NCBI RefSeq assembly: GCF_038443385.1 | Contig: NZ_CP151726.1 | Span: 3,162,001 to 3,226,000 of the forward strand | Origin: Stieleria varia | Lineage (GTDB): Bacteria; Planctomycetota; Planctomycetia; Pirellulales; Pirellulaceae | Direction: 5' to 3' | Length of the DNA: 64,000 nt | In this document: positions 41,137-51,154 of the stretch, one piece after another | Numbering within the stretch: the stretch's first letter is position 1 | Layout: each line of letters starts with the position of its first letter | Position numbers and translations under genes: made by a program | The notes under the pieces: model-generated | What the model was told of the DNA's origin: nothing | Database searches by the model: none | The model's input: the letters and a program-made list of their open reading frames with translations, nothing else

Positions 41137-42738
41137 ATGTCCCTCCAACCCAACCGACCGTTCATGTCTGCCCCCACACCTGCACTGGTCCCCACCACGC
41201 TGGCCCAAACGACGCACCACCCCCGCGCCCGCTTGCTGCCCAAGCCGCATCAGATCACCGCAATCCTCTTGGCGATCGTTGTGTCGTTCTCCAGCTCGGT
41301 CGCCAACTCGTGTCCGTTCTGTTCTGCGGTCAAACAGACCATCCGACAGGAAGCCGCTGCGATGGACGCCGTCGTGATCGCATCGGCCGTCGAGAGCGAC
41401 ATCACGGTGGATCCGGCAACCGGCATCATCCAGATGAAGATCGAACAGGTGCTCAGTGGCGACAAGCACGTTCAAGCAGGCCAAGTGGTCAAGGCGGTTT
41501 ACTTTGGGCGAGCCGAAATCGGCCGCCGATTCTTGCTCTCGGGCGTTGATCCGCCGAAGCTCGAATGGACCTGCATGCCGATCACCAAGGCCACCGAGAA
41601 GTACATCGTCGACTCATTCGCATTGCCCGACGACGACGCCGCAAGACTGCGTTACTACATGCAGTTTCTGGAAAACGACGAAGAAATGATCTCGCGTGAC
41701 GCGTACGACGAGTTTGCATCGGCCCCCTACGATGCGGTGAAAAAAATCAAAGACGACATGGATCATGAGCAGTTGGTCAAATGGCTCCAGGAGTCCGACA
41801 TCGGGCCGGAGCGCAAGCGGCTGTATTTCACGATGTTGGGTGTCTGTGGCACCGAAAAGGACCTACCCATGCTGGAGGACATGCTGCGCGGCACGCGAAC
41901 CAACATGACCAGCGGACTCGATGCGTTGGTCGCCTGTTACTTGACCCTCGCCGGTGAAAAAGGTCTGCCGCTGATCAACGAGCTCTTCCTGGCTGACCAC
42001 AAAGCACCGTTCAGTCACGCGTATGCCGCGATCATGGCGATCCGATTCCATGGGACCGAGGGCGACGTGATCCCACGCAGCGCCCTGGTCGAATCGTTGC
42101 ACTTGGTGCTGGAGCGAAAAGAGCTCGCGGACATGGTGATCCCAGACTTGGCGAAATGGAATGACTGGAGCCAAATCGATCGGCTGGTGCAGTTGTTCAA
42201 GGAGTCCGACGAAGAAAACAATTGGGTCCGGGTCCCGATCGTCAATTACTTGAGAGCATGCCCCCTGCCCAAGGCCAAGGACGCGGTGAAGGAACTCGAA
42301 GAGATCGATCCGGAAAGCGTTCGGCGGGCCAGCGTCTTCTTTCCCATCCCCGTCCCCGTGCGTGACAACAAAGGTGGTACGTCCTCCGTCACTCCGCAAC
42401 GGAGTCGAAACGTGGAACCGGATACCCTTCAATCGCCCGTGCCGCTGCCCAACGACGGCGTGCTATATGCCGATGCCAGAAACGCCGATTCCAGAACGGC
42501 TGGCGGCGTGGGGCTGCTGGCAACCAACGGCGGAAATTTAGTTGGCATTGCGGGCAACGAACCGATGAACCCATTTCGCTTGGTCTACGTAGTGTCTCTG
42601 ATGTTGGCGACCATTGTGATCGGTCAGTTCCTGGTGCTCTCGGGCGGCCCAGCCATGGGGCCCGCTCCGGTTGCTCTGACGGCCGACGGCGCCACGGTCG
42701 AGTCTCCAAGTCAATCAAACGATTCCCATGACTGCTGA
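41137..42738 (+). CDS. exported membrane-anchored protein with CPFC motif
   Basis: The 533-residue protein has an N-terminal hydrophobic signal (about 39-57, ITAILLAIVVSFSSSVA). It is followed at once by a CPFC motif (Cys59, Cys62) in NSCPFCSAVKQTIRQE. The long middle part is helical and may contain HEAT-like repeats (about 190-385). The C-terminus has one membrane segment (about 485-507, VYVVSLMLATIVIGQFLV). It resembles conserved planctomycete proteins of unknown function. The CxxC right after the signal suggests metal binding or thiol chemistry outside the cytoplasm. ATG 41164 is an alternative start. It overlaps the next gene by 11 bases and begins a three-gene cluster with two DUF3299 proteins. 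Confidence 0.75.
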   Translation: MSLQPNRPFMSAPTPALVPTTLAQTTHHPRARLLPKPHQITAILLAIVVSFSSSVANSCPFCSAVKQTIRQEAAAMDAVVIASAVESDITVDPATGIIQMKIEQVLSGDKHVQAGQVVKAVYFGRAEIGRRFLLSGVDPPKLEWTCMPITKATEKYIVDSFALPDDDAARLRYYMQFLENDEEMISRDAYDEFASAPYDAVKKIKDDMDHEQLVKWLQESDIGPERKRLYFTMLGVCGTEKDLPMLEDMLRGTRTNMTSGLDALVACYLTLAGEKGLPLINELFLADHKAPFSHAYAAIMAIRFHGTEGDVIPRSALVESLHLVLERKELADMVIPDLAKWNDWSQIDRLVQLFKESDEENNWVRVPIVNYLRACPLPKAKDAVKELEEIDPESVRRASVFFPIPVPVRDNKGGTSSVTPQRSRNVEPDTLQSPVPLPNDGVLYADARNADSRTAGGVGLLATNGGNLVGIAGNEPMNPFRLVYVVSLMLATIVIGQFLVLSGGPAMGPAPVALTADGATVESPSQSNDSHDC

Positions 42739-43417
42739 ACTGTCTGCCGATCTTTCGATGTCGTCATCTCATGCCGATGTCGACTTTCCCTACCGAGCGA
42801 TCAGCCGCAGCGCTATTTTCTCAACGGTGCTGTTTGTCGTTGGCTTGTTCGGTCTGATACCGCCCTTCGAGTTCGTGTTATCACTCGCCGCATTGGGCGT
42901 GGTGGTCGCGATCGTGGCCATCCGGTCGATTCGCAGCTACCCCAACGAATTCAGCGGAATGGCATTGGCTAAATTTGGCTTGGTGGCGAATCTTGCCCTG
43001 CTGATCGGTGGCATCGGACTGCACACGTACATCTACATGACGGAAGTCCCCCCCGGGTATCAGCGAGTTCAGTTCTACAACCTGCAACAAGTCCCAGGAC
43101 TGCCGGACCAGCCCACGCAATTGGCCTTTGATATCGATGGCGAAAAGGTCTTCATCAAAGGCTACATCCACCCGTCTTCTGGTGGTGGGATGCTAAGCCA
43201 GTTCATCTTGGTACCTGATTTGGGAACCTGTTGCTTCGGCGGACAACCCAAGAGCAGCGACATGATCGAAGTCACCTTGACCAACGGGCAACGCATCAAA
43301 GGCGGCGTGACGCGACAGAAATTGGCGGGCGAGTTCAAGCTGAACAAGCAACCGCGAAAGCAAACGGATTTCGACAATTTGGTCTTCTATCGCCTGCGAG
43401 CCGATCAGGCGAAATAG
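42728..43417 (+). CDS. membrane protein with C-terminal DUF3299-like domain
   Basis: The 229-residue protein has three hydrophobic segments in its first half (about 33-50, 53-68 and 80-98; LVVGLFGLIPPF, FVLSLAALGVVVAIVAI, LVANLALLIGGIGL). This arrangement resembles DUF4190 proteins. The second half (about 135-225) resembles DUF3299: VFIKGYIHPSS, FILVPDLGTCCFGG (Cys168, Cys169) and DNLVFYRL. DUF3299 is a small exported domain with a conserved CCFG motif, of unknown biochemical function. It overlaps the upstream CPFC gene by 11 bases, so translation is probably coupled. A second DUF3299 gene follows. Confidence 0.75.
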   Translation: MTAELSADLSMSSSHADVDFPYRAISRSAIFSTVLFVVGLFGLIPPFEFVLSLAALGVVVAIVAIRSIRSYPNEFSGMALAKFGLVANLALLIGGIGLHTYIYMTEVPPGYQRVQFYNLQQVPGLPDQPTQLAFDIDGEKVFIKGYIHPSSGGGMLSQFILVPDLGTCCFGGQPKSSDMIEVTLTNGQRIKGGVTRQKLAGEFKLNKQPRKQTDFDNLVFYRLRADQAK

Positions 43418-43651
43418 AGCTCGCTCTGGTTTGATCTCGGTTTGGACTGTGATTGCCGCTACAATGACGGTGCAGCGCAACTTCACTACAAGTTGGAGTC
43501 CAGGCTTTAGCCGCTCGAGCGCACCCGAAACACAAGACCGCTACACATATTCCGGCGAAAGCCAATACGCCAGCGTCGGAATCAAAACTTAGCCGACTCG
43601 CACGCGCATTCACCCACCGACCTCAGATCCCGCCTCGCCCAGGAGATTCAG

Positions 43652-44317
43652 GTGCTCGCCGAACAACCCTCTGACCGCTATCGATATTTCGCTGTTTTGA
43701 TCACGGCATCTCTGTTGCTCGGCATGTTCACGTCGAAGCCACTTGCTCCAACAATGGCTTGGGGCGACGATACGCCAGAGTCGGTCGAGAAAGACAAAGA
43801 CACTGCGTCCAACAAAGCGTCAGACGACAAAGCATCCGACGACTCACAGCAACCCGAGACCGACCAGTATGGACGCGTCAAGGTCAAGCCACGGCGGAGC
43901 AGCGCGGCGGCATTGGCCAAAGGCGAGATCAATTTCGACGATCTGGTGTTTGACATCGAGAAAGATGCCAAGTTGGACGTAGAGAAGTTGACCAAAGAAG
44001 TCCGCTCGCTCGTCGGCAAGAAGGTGAAGCTAAAGGGCTACATCCTGCCCAGCACGCTGTTCAGTGACACGAACATCAAGCAATTTGTGCTCGTCCGAGA
44101 CAACCGCGAATGCTGTTTCGGCCCCGGGGCGGCTCTCTATGACTGCGTGATGGTCGAAATGGTCGACGGGAACACCGCGGACTATTCGACACTGCCGGTC
44201 ACCGTCACGGGCAAGTTCGAGATCGACACCAAATCCTACGCTTACCCCGGCGGCAAAGGCCCCAAGGGAGCCAGCCACCTCGCGATCTTTCGAATCCGAG
44301 GCGTCAGCGTCAAGTAG
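43652..44317 (+). CDS. exported DUF3299 protein
   Basis: The 221-residue protein has a signal peptide or anchor (AVLITASLLLGMFTSKPLA) and a low-complexity Asp/Ser/Lys linker (about 45-75). The DUF3299 domain spans about 90-221: INFDDLVFDIEKDAKLDV, VKLKGYILPSTLFSD, FVLVRDNRECCFGPGA (Cys154, Cys155), VTVTGKFEIDTKS and IFRIRGV. The start is GTG 43652 with AGGAG 6 bases before it. It is paralogous to the C-terminal half of the preceding gene, 234 bases upstream on the same strand. The pair plus the CPFC protein suggests a periplasmic thiol or metal function; this is inference. Confidence 0.82.
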   Translation: MLAEQPSDRYRYFAVLITASLLLGMFTSKPLAPTMAWGDDTPESVEKDKDTASNKASDDKASDDSQQPETDQYGRVKVKPRRSSAAALAKGEINFDDLVFDIEKDAKLDVEKLTKEVRSLVGKKVKLKGYILPSTLFSDTNIKQFVLVRDNRECCFGPGAALYDCVMVEMVDGNTADYSTLPVTVTGKFEIDTKSYAYPGGKGPKGASHLAIFRIRGVSVK

Positions 44318-44714
44318 CGCCGTGCCGCCGTCTTTTACGTGGCCGCATCTCATGGGACGTGAAAAGTATTGTTGCTGCATATGACCGTGAAGCGATCTCG
44401 CCGGTTCATTCTTCACATTCCCAGCAATCCCCTCAGTCGCGGATGCGACGACAGCATACAGCCTGGGGCGCGAGCCCCAGGTGAACTTCGTGGTCGGGTT
44501 GGAGAATAAGTGTCCTCTCCCGTTGCCAAAATTACGCGAAGCGATGATTGCTACGTGGATTTCGCGACACTTATTTTCCGCACGTCTCTCCGAGACGCGA
44601 AATGTTCGAGCCTCGGAGAGACGCGACTACGTGAATCACTCTTTCGGTGCAGAGAGCGGTTACAATCAATGGTCGCCCATCATTGTCACGCTCATTCTCT
44701 GCGGAGCCTTCTCC
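44318..44714. other. intergenic region built largely of dispersed repeats
   Basis: No gene. It contains the TTGTTGCTGCATATGAC core (44368-44385), an AGCCTGGGGCGCGAGCCCCAGGT hairpin-like stretch near 44460, copy 2 of the 75-bp repeat (44512-44586) and a GAGACGCG-type hairpin pair (44581-44640). Confidence 0.7.
44512..44640. repeat. 75-bp dispersed repeat copy 2 joined to a GAGACGCG hairpin
   Basis: 44512-44586 matches 37907-37980. It runs straight into CACGTCTCTCCGAGACGCG and CCTCGGAGAGACGCG, which can pair. An open frame crosses the element in frame with the sulfatase gene. Confidence 0.82.
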
Positions 44715-46607
44715 ATGCATCGCCCATCCTTGTTCGGCATCTTGAATTCAAAACACTGCATCCGTTTTGCCGCGTTGCTCGTGCTATGGCTCTCCGCCAC
44801 GATCGTGCACGCCGCAGATCGGCCCAACGTGGTTTGGATCATGTCGGAGGACAATTCCGCGGACTACTTGCAGCATTTCGACCCCGCCGGTGCGCCGACA
44901 CCAAACATCGAGGCGATGGCCGAGCACGGAATCACTTTCAATCACGCATTTTCCAACGCCCCTGTTTGTTCTGTCGCCAGGACGACGTTGATCACGTCCT
45001 GTTACGCTCCGAGAATCGGAACGCAGTTTCATCGCCGCGATACCGTCGCGCCGATGCCTGATGGCGTGCGAATGTTCCCGGCTTACTTGCGTGACGCCGG
45101 CTACTACACGACCAACCAACGCAAGGAAGACTACAACGCGGTCAAAGCAGACGATGTCTGGGACGCTTCGTCGCCCAAGGCACATTGGAAAAATCGTCCT
45201 GACAAGTCGATGCCGTTTTTCCACGTGCAGACTTACGGCGACTCGCACGAAAGCAGTTTGCATTTTCCAGCCAAAGCCATGGAGCAAGCTCCGGAGACCG
45301 ACCCGGCAAGCGTCAAACTGCAACCCTATTTTCCCGACACACCAATCTTTCGATTCACGCGGGCTCGCTATCACGATCGAATCATGCAGATCGACCAACT
45401 GGTCGGCAAACTGTTGGAGGAATTGGAAGCGGACGGCGAACTGGAAAATACCTTTGTGTTTTACTTCGGCGATCACGGCGGCGTGTTACCCAGATCCAAA
45501 GGCTACCTTTACGAGTCGGGCCTCCATGTACCGTTGGTGATCCGTGTCCCTGCCAAGTTTCAAGGACTGGCGAGGCGTGAACTGGGCAGTCGCACCGATG
45601 GCTTTGTCGAGTTCGTCGACTTCGGTCCCACCGTTCTGGCGCTGGCCGGGTTGGAACGCCCAGAAGGTATCGACGGGCGTGCTTTTCTCGGCAAGAACGT
45701 TGACGCAGACGAAGTGGATCAGCGAAACGAAACCTTTGGATACGCCGATCGCTTTGACGAAAAATACGATCTCGTGCGCTCACTGAGAGTCGGCAAATGG
45801 AAGTACATTCGCAACTTTGAGCCGTTCTTGCCTGACGCTCTGCAGAACAATTACCGCTACAAAATGTTGGCGTACCAAGAATGGCGTGACCTGTACAAGG
45901 CTGGCAAGCTAAACGACGTGCAGAGCCAATTCTTCAGGGCCAAGCCTGCCGAAGCGTTGTACGATCTGGATTCCGATCCGTATGAAATCAACAACTTGGC
46001 AGACGATCCCCAATATCAAGAGCAGCTGGAATTGTTACGTCGCAAGCTGCGTGATCGGTTGGTGTCGATGCCCGACCTGAGTTTCTTTACCGAAGCCGTG
46101 GTGGTGTCCGAGGCGATCAAAAATCCGGTGGTGTTTGGCCAACAGAATCACGCTCAATTGTTGGCGATGATCGACACGGTCAATTTGGCTTTGTTGCCGC
46201 CCGAGGACGCGGAGATCCAACTTGCTGCAGCTCTGCAGCACGAAGATCCGTGGGTGCGTTACTGGGCGTTGGTGGCCTGCAGCAGTCACGGTAAAGCGGT
46301 CGCATCGTTGGCGCCCAGGGCTCAGGAACTGCTTCTGGATATTGAGCCGTTGGTGGTGGTTCGTGCCATCGAGTTTTTGGCAATGGTCAGCGACATCGAT
46401 ACGATGCCGTATCTGTACCGCAGTTTCGAGCGTGCCACCAACGAACCGGAAGCGTTGCGGATGGTGAATTCTGCGGTGTACTTGAGAGATCTGTATGGCG
46501 ATCGTTTTCCGATCGACCCTAAACGACTTCAATTCGCTGCGATTTTGGATCGCCGAAAGAACAGCGAATTGGACCGTCGACTGGATTACTTGTCAGGCAA
46601 GCCTTAA
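44715..46607 (+). CDS. sulfatase with C-terminal helical-repeat domain
   Basis: The 630-residue exported enzyme has a signal peptide (IRFAALLVLWLSATIVHA). The alkaline-phosphatase-fold sulfatase domain begins PNVVWIMSEDNSADYL (metal Asp pair replaced by Glu-Asp). The active-site Cys85 lies in VCSVARTTL, to be converted to formylglycine. Its context CSVAR lacks the Pro or Ala at the third position of the usual C-x-[PA]-x-R. FVFYFGDHGGVLPRSKG carries the second metal site. After about residue 500, a HEAT-like helical tail follows (LAAALQHEDPWVRYWALVAC, VVVRAIEFLAMV). ATG 44715 is chosen, with GGAG 9 bases upstream. The frame is open to 44481, but that extension is a dispersed repeat. It probably desulfates marine polysaccharides. 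Confidence 0.92.
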   Translation: MHRPSLFGILNSKHCIRFAALLVLWLSATIVHAADRPNVVWIMSEDNSADYLQHFDPAGAPTPNIEAMAEHGITFNHAFSNAPVCSVARTTLITSCYAPRIGTQFHRRDTVAPMPDGVRMFPAYLRDAGYYTTNQRKEDYNAVKADDVWDASSPKAHWKNRPDKSMPFFHVQTYGDSHESSLHFPAKAMEQAPETDPASVKLQPYFPDTPIFRFTRARYHDRIMQIDQLVGKLLEELEADGELENTFVFYFGDHGGVLPRSKGYLYESGLHVPLVIRVPAKFQGLARRELGSRTDGFVEFVDFGPTVLALAGLERPEGIDGRAFLGKNVDADEVDQRNETFGYADRFDEKYDLVRSLRVGKWKYIRNFEPFLPDALQNNYRYKMLAYQEWRDLYKAGKLNDVQSQFFRAKPAEALYDLDSDPYEINNLADDPQYQEQLELLRRKLRDRLVSMPDLSFFTEAVVVSEAIKNPVVFGQQNHAQLLAMIDTVNLALLPPEDAEIQLAAALQHEDPWVRYWALVACSSHGKAVASLAPRAQELLLDIEPLVVVRAIEFLAMVSDIDTMPYLYRSFERATNEPEALRMVNSAVYLRDLYGDRFPIDPKRLQFAAILDRRKNSELDRRLDYLSGKP

Positions 46608-46609
46608 CA

Positions 46610-46637
46610 CGTAATGGGATTCGCCAGAATTCCCCTC
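46610..46637. repeat. 28-bp dispersed repeat, copy 2
   Basis: Exact inverted copy of 13135-13162. It begins two bases after the sulfatase stop codon, in the gap between convergent genes. Confidence 0.85.
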
Positions 46638-46680
46638 GCAACCAATTCTTACCACCGTCCACTTCGCCAGCGTCTCCGAT

Positions 46681-48231
46681 CTACCGTCGATTCAGACGAC
46701 GATACTCGTCCAACCGTCTTGCTTCGTCATCCAATCGGCGTGTTGCGATCGATGACTCGACAATCGGTTGCGTCCCCAAGCGGACTTGATCGGCATCGCT
46801 GATATGGCGGCGGCTGGCACGCAGCGATTGACGAACCAGAAAATCGCTCAATCGGATCGCGGTGTGCTTGTTCAGTTCGCCGAGGTTGATTGCCTGTCCC
46901 CACGAGAGTCTTAATCCCGCGTGTCTATCCCGTGCTTGTCGTTCAACATGCTGAATCCGCTGACGCACCGCTTGAGGATCACTCTGAAAGACCCAAGTCC
47001 AACTGCGTTGGCCGACACGGTATGCCATTTCGCCCATCGCCATCGCAGAATGCAATGCTTCGTCAAACTGTGCGGCGACACTGAGTGATGTTGCCGCGCC
47101 GAGGTCCACGCCGCCGATGATGATCTGTCGACCGGCGGGACGAATGGATTCCTTTTCACGAAGTTCGACCAGCACGGTAGGAACGTCGATTCTGACGCGA
47201 CGCGGCGCGTAGATATCACGGGGCGGATACTGCTGGCGAACGAAACTGCGAACACGCGGCGGGTTTTCGTTTTTTCCTGCGGCTTCACTTGCACGCCGCC
47301 AGTCGGCCCATGCCCTGGCGACGCTGCTCGGTCCTCCGATGCAAGTTTCAAAACTGACCACGGTTCCAGTATTGATTCGGGACTCGATCCACAATGGCGA
47401 GTAGTGAACCGCTGCCAGTTGTTTGGCGATCAGCAGTCCAAGACCGCCGCCGGAGCCGCTCGGGGAATGATCGCGTGCGATCGCTTCCATGTCCGCCGGT
47501 GAAATCCCGCTGCCTTGATCCACGACGGACCAACGAAGCATTCGGCCACCGGAGACGGGCACCATGCGGACCAAGATCGGATCGCCTTCCGCAGTCACAC
47601 GGATTGCGTTGGTGACGAGATTGACGACCAGTCGACGCAGCATCGCCGCGTCACCAAACACTTGAGTGGACATGTCCGATGGACCGTCCCACAAGATATG
47701 CACGTTCCGCGGCAAGGTCCAAGGTCGCAGTGTGTTGCTCACCGCGTCCTTGATTTCACTCAGCGCTACCCAGCGTCGTCGCGCTCTTGGAAAGCCGCTG
47801 TTGAGACGTTGCATATGCACCATCTCGTCGACCATCTGATCGACACAGTCGCACTGATCGATTGCGGCGCTGAGGAACTCGTTTTGCGACGGCGTCAGTC
47901 GCCCCAGTTCTCCGTCGCGAACCAGTCGGACGGATTCTCGGATCGTGTTCAATGGCGCGCGCAAATCGTGTGCGGTCTCGCTGATCAAGCGAATCGTCGA
48001 CGGATCGGGGCCAGCGATGGCGCCGGCATGGTCCGATGTGAGTGGTACAGATGCTTTGCCGTCAACCAATGGCGTTTGAAGCGAGACGGCTTGGGTTGCT
48101 GGAAAGGTCACCCCATGAATCGCCGTTCGCGTGTCGGTCGTGGCAGATGGCGTGGGGACAGTCACAGCTTGGAGGCTCCGTCGAACATGAAATAGAAACG
48201 CCCCAGAGGGGTTTGTTGTTTGGAGAGACAT
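46681..48231 (-). CDS. cytoplasmic sensor histidine kinase with unknown C-terminal domain
   Basis: The 516-residue protein has no obvious membrane segment. The first 75 residues are low in recognisable features. The kinase core follows: His88 in ETAHDLRAPLNTI, the N box VVNLVTNAIRV, the G1 box DQGSGISPADM and a G2 box SGSGGGLGLLIAKQL. The G2/F region is shorter than usual (SPSGSGGG instead of F-x-x-F-x-R). After about residue 300, a roughly 200-residue region of unknown family follows: IIIGGVDLGAATSLSV, MAYRVGQRSWTWVF, LRLSWGQAINLGEL, HTAIRLSDFLVRQSL. It could be an input or output module. No response regulator gene adjoins it, so it is an orphan kinase. Confidence 0.82.
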   Translation of the reverse strand: MSLQTTNPSGAFLFHVRRSLQAVTVPTPSATTDTRTAIHGVTFPATQAVSLQTPLVDGKASVPLTSDHAGAIAGPDPSTIRLISETAHDLRAPLNTIRESVRLVRDGELGRLTPSQNEFLSAAIDQCDCVDQMVDEMVHMQRLNSGFPRARRRWVALSEIKDAVSNTLRPWTLPRNVHILWDGPSDMSTQVFGDAAMLRRLVVNLVTNAIRVTAEGDPILVRMVPVSGGRMLRWSVVDQGSGISPADMEAIARDHSPSGSGGGLGLLIAKQLAAVHYSPLWIESRINTGTVVSFETCIGGPSSVARAWADWRRASEAAGKNENPPRVRSFVRQQYPPRDIYAPRRVRIDVPTVLVELREKESIRPAGRQIIIGGVDLGAATSLSVAAQFDEALHSAMAMGEMAYRVGQRSWTWVFQSDPQAVRQRIQHVERQARDRHAGLRLSWGQAINLGELNKHTAIRLSDFLVRQSLRASRRHISDADQVRLGTQPIVESSIATRRLDDEARRLDEYRRLNRR

Positions 48232-48554
48232 GTCTCGTGCTCCCCGACCAACCCGTTACATTCACATGCGGTCGACCGAACTCACCATTGGTCCTCAGTG
48301 GAACCGATGCGAAAGCCGCTCATTGGCAACTTCCCCCGTATCACGAACCAGATGTGACGATCTTGTCGAGGGAAACCCGACGTCACACCTTGCCAGACCC
48401 GCATTGCTTGCCCAGCGTTCACAAGCCGGGGCATTTCCGGTGAGAGAATCATGAAACTTGCGATCGGGCACCGACCCACCTACACTTTGTGCCTTCCCTT
48501 CCCACGCGAAACCTCGCTCCTTTTCTACCTCCCCCATTCAGAGCCGGCCCCGTC
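48232..48554. other. intergenic region upstream of the ABC importer operon
   Basis: 323 bases between divergent genes. No supported gene or clear repeat was seen; it must contain the promoters of both the histidine kinase gene and the sugar ABC operon. Confidence 0.45.
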
Positions 48555-49616
<1,062 letters not shown>

Positions 49617-49625
49617 TGTTGGCTG

Positions 49626-51152
49626 ATGACATCACCGGATGAATCCCCATTACTGAGCGTCGAGCGTCTATCCAAGAGCTTCCCCGGCGTCCGCGCGTTG
49701 AGCGACGTGAGTGTGACGCTCGGACGTGGTGAAGTCTTGGCGTTGATCGGGGAAAATGGTGCCGGCAAAAGTACACTGATGAAAATCCTGGCCGGTGTGC
49801 AAACGCCCGACACAGGAACCATCGCCGTCGATGGAAATCCCGTTGCGATCACCCATGTCAAGGAAGCGATGGACCTTGGCATCGCCTTGATCCACCAGGA
49901 ACTCAATCTCGCTGACAATCTCGATGTCGGGGCAAACATCTTTCTGGGTCGCGAGCCACGTCGGATGGGACTCATCGACGATGCACAGATCCGTCGCGAA
50001 TCGGCCCGCTATCTGGATCAAGTAGGTTTGCGAGTCGATCCGTCCACTCTGGTTCGTGAGTTGACGATTGGGCGACAGCAGTTGGTGGAGATCGCCAAAG
50101 CCCTGTCGATGCAAGCCCGCGTGTTGATCATGGATGAACCCACCTCCAGCTTGTCCCAGGCCGAAACCGAAACGCTGTTCGACGTGGTCAAACAGTTGCG
50201 ACGCGACGGCGTCAGCATCATCTACATCTCTCACCGACTACGAGAAGTCATCGAGTTGGCCGATCGTGTCGTCGTTTTACGAGACGGCGAGAACGCGGGT
50301 GAGTTGCAGCGTGACGAAATCAACCATTCGGCCATGGTCAGTTTGATGGTCGGTCGCGACGTTTCACAGTTCTATGCCCGCAGCCAGCACGACTTGGGTG
50401 ACACGGTCTTGCAAGTGGACGGATTGGTGGTGCCAGAGAATCCCAAGCATGCCATTTCCTTTTCACTTGCCGCAGGCGAGATCGTTGGCGTGGCCGGACT
50501 CGTCGGCGCGGGACGGACAGAGATGTTGCAGTGCCTGTTCGGTGTCCACAAACCGCTGGCGGGTTCCATCCGAGTCGACGGCAAACAAGTCGACTTATCA
50601 TCACCCGTCGATGCGATCAACGCGGGACTTGCGTTGGTCCCTGAAGATCGCAAACAGCAAGGCGTGATCATCGACATGTCGGTTCGACACAACACTTCTT
50701 TGGCCGGGTTGTATCGAAACAGACGCCCCGGGGGATTCATCGACGATGCCCGAGAAGACGCCGACACAGAGCACAGCATTCAAGCGTTGAACATCAAAAC
50801 GCCAGGGCCAGATCAAGTCGTCCGGTACCTCTCCGGTGGAAATCAGCAAAAGGTCGTGATCGGCAAATGGCTGACGCTCGGCCCCAAGGTGTTGTTGTTG
50901 GATGAGCCGACGAGGGGAATCGATGTCGGAGCGAAAGAAGAAATCTATCGGTTGATGGAAAAGCTCGCTGCGGATTCGATGGCGGTTCTGTTTGTCTCCA
51001 GCGAACTGGACGAGATCATCGGCATGTCCGATCGAGTGCTTGTGATGCACGAAGGCAATTTGACGGGCGAGTTGGATCGGTCGGAGTTGACGGAGGAGTC
51101 CATCATGAGACTGGCAACGGGACAGACCACCCACGCAACAAGTAGCATTTGA
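49626..51152 (+). CDS. sugar ABC transporter ATPase with two nucleotide-binding domains
   Basis: The 508-residue protein is of the RbsA/MglA/XylG type, two fused ABC domains that power import. Domain 1 has Walker [10 protein letters not shown], a signature region [15 protein letters not shown] and Walker [10 protein letters not shown]. Domain 2 has a degenerate Walker A (GLVGAGRTE), signature [15 protein letters not shown] and Walker [13 protein letters not shown], the usual asymmetry in this family. It lies 9 bases after the binding-protein gene and 2 bases before the permease gene. It acts at the inner face of the cytoplasmic membrane. Confidence 0.95.
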   Translation: MTSPDESPLLSVERLSKSFPGVRALSDVSVTLGRGEVLALIGENGAGKSTLMKILAGVQTPDTGTIAVDGNPVAITHVKEAMDLGIALIHQELNLADNLDVGANIFLGREPRRMGLIDDAQIRRESARYLDQVGLRVDPSTLVRELTIGRQQLVEIAKALSMQARVLIMDEPTSSLSQAETETLFDVVKQLRRDGVSIIYISHRLREVIELADRVVVLRDGENAGELQRDEINHSAMVSLMVGRDVSQFYARSQHDLGDTVLQVDGLVVPENPKHAISFSLAAGEIVGVAGLVGAGRTEMLQCLFGVHKPLAGSIRVDGKQVDLSSPVDAINAGLALVPEDRKQQGVIIDMSVRHNTSLAGLYRNRRPGGFIDDAREDADTEHSIQALNIKTPGPDQVVRYLSGGNQQKVVIGKWLTLGPKVLLLDEPTRGIDVGAKEEIYRLMEKLAADSMAVLFVSSELDEIIGMSDRVLVMHEGNLTGELDRSELTEESIMRLATGQTTHATSSI

Positions 51153-51154
51153 GC

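Noticed and set aside
40959-41549. Open frame of 196 residues overlapping the CPFC gene
   Set aside because: Different phase, Pro/Arg/His-rich, no signal peptide; the 41137 frame has a signal, CPFC motif and anchor.
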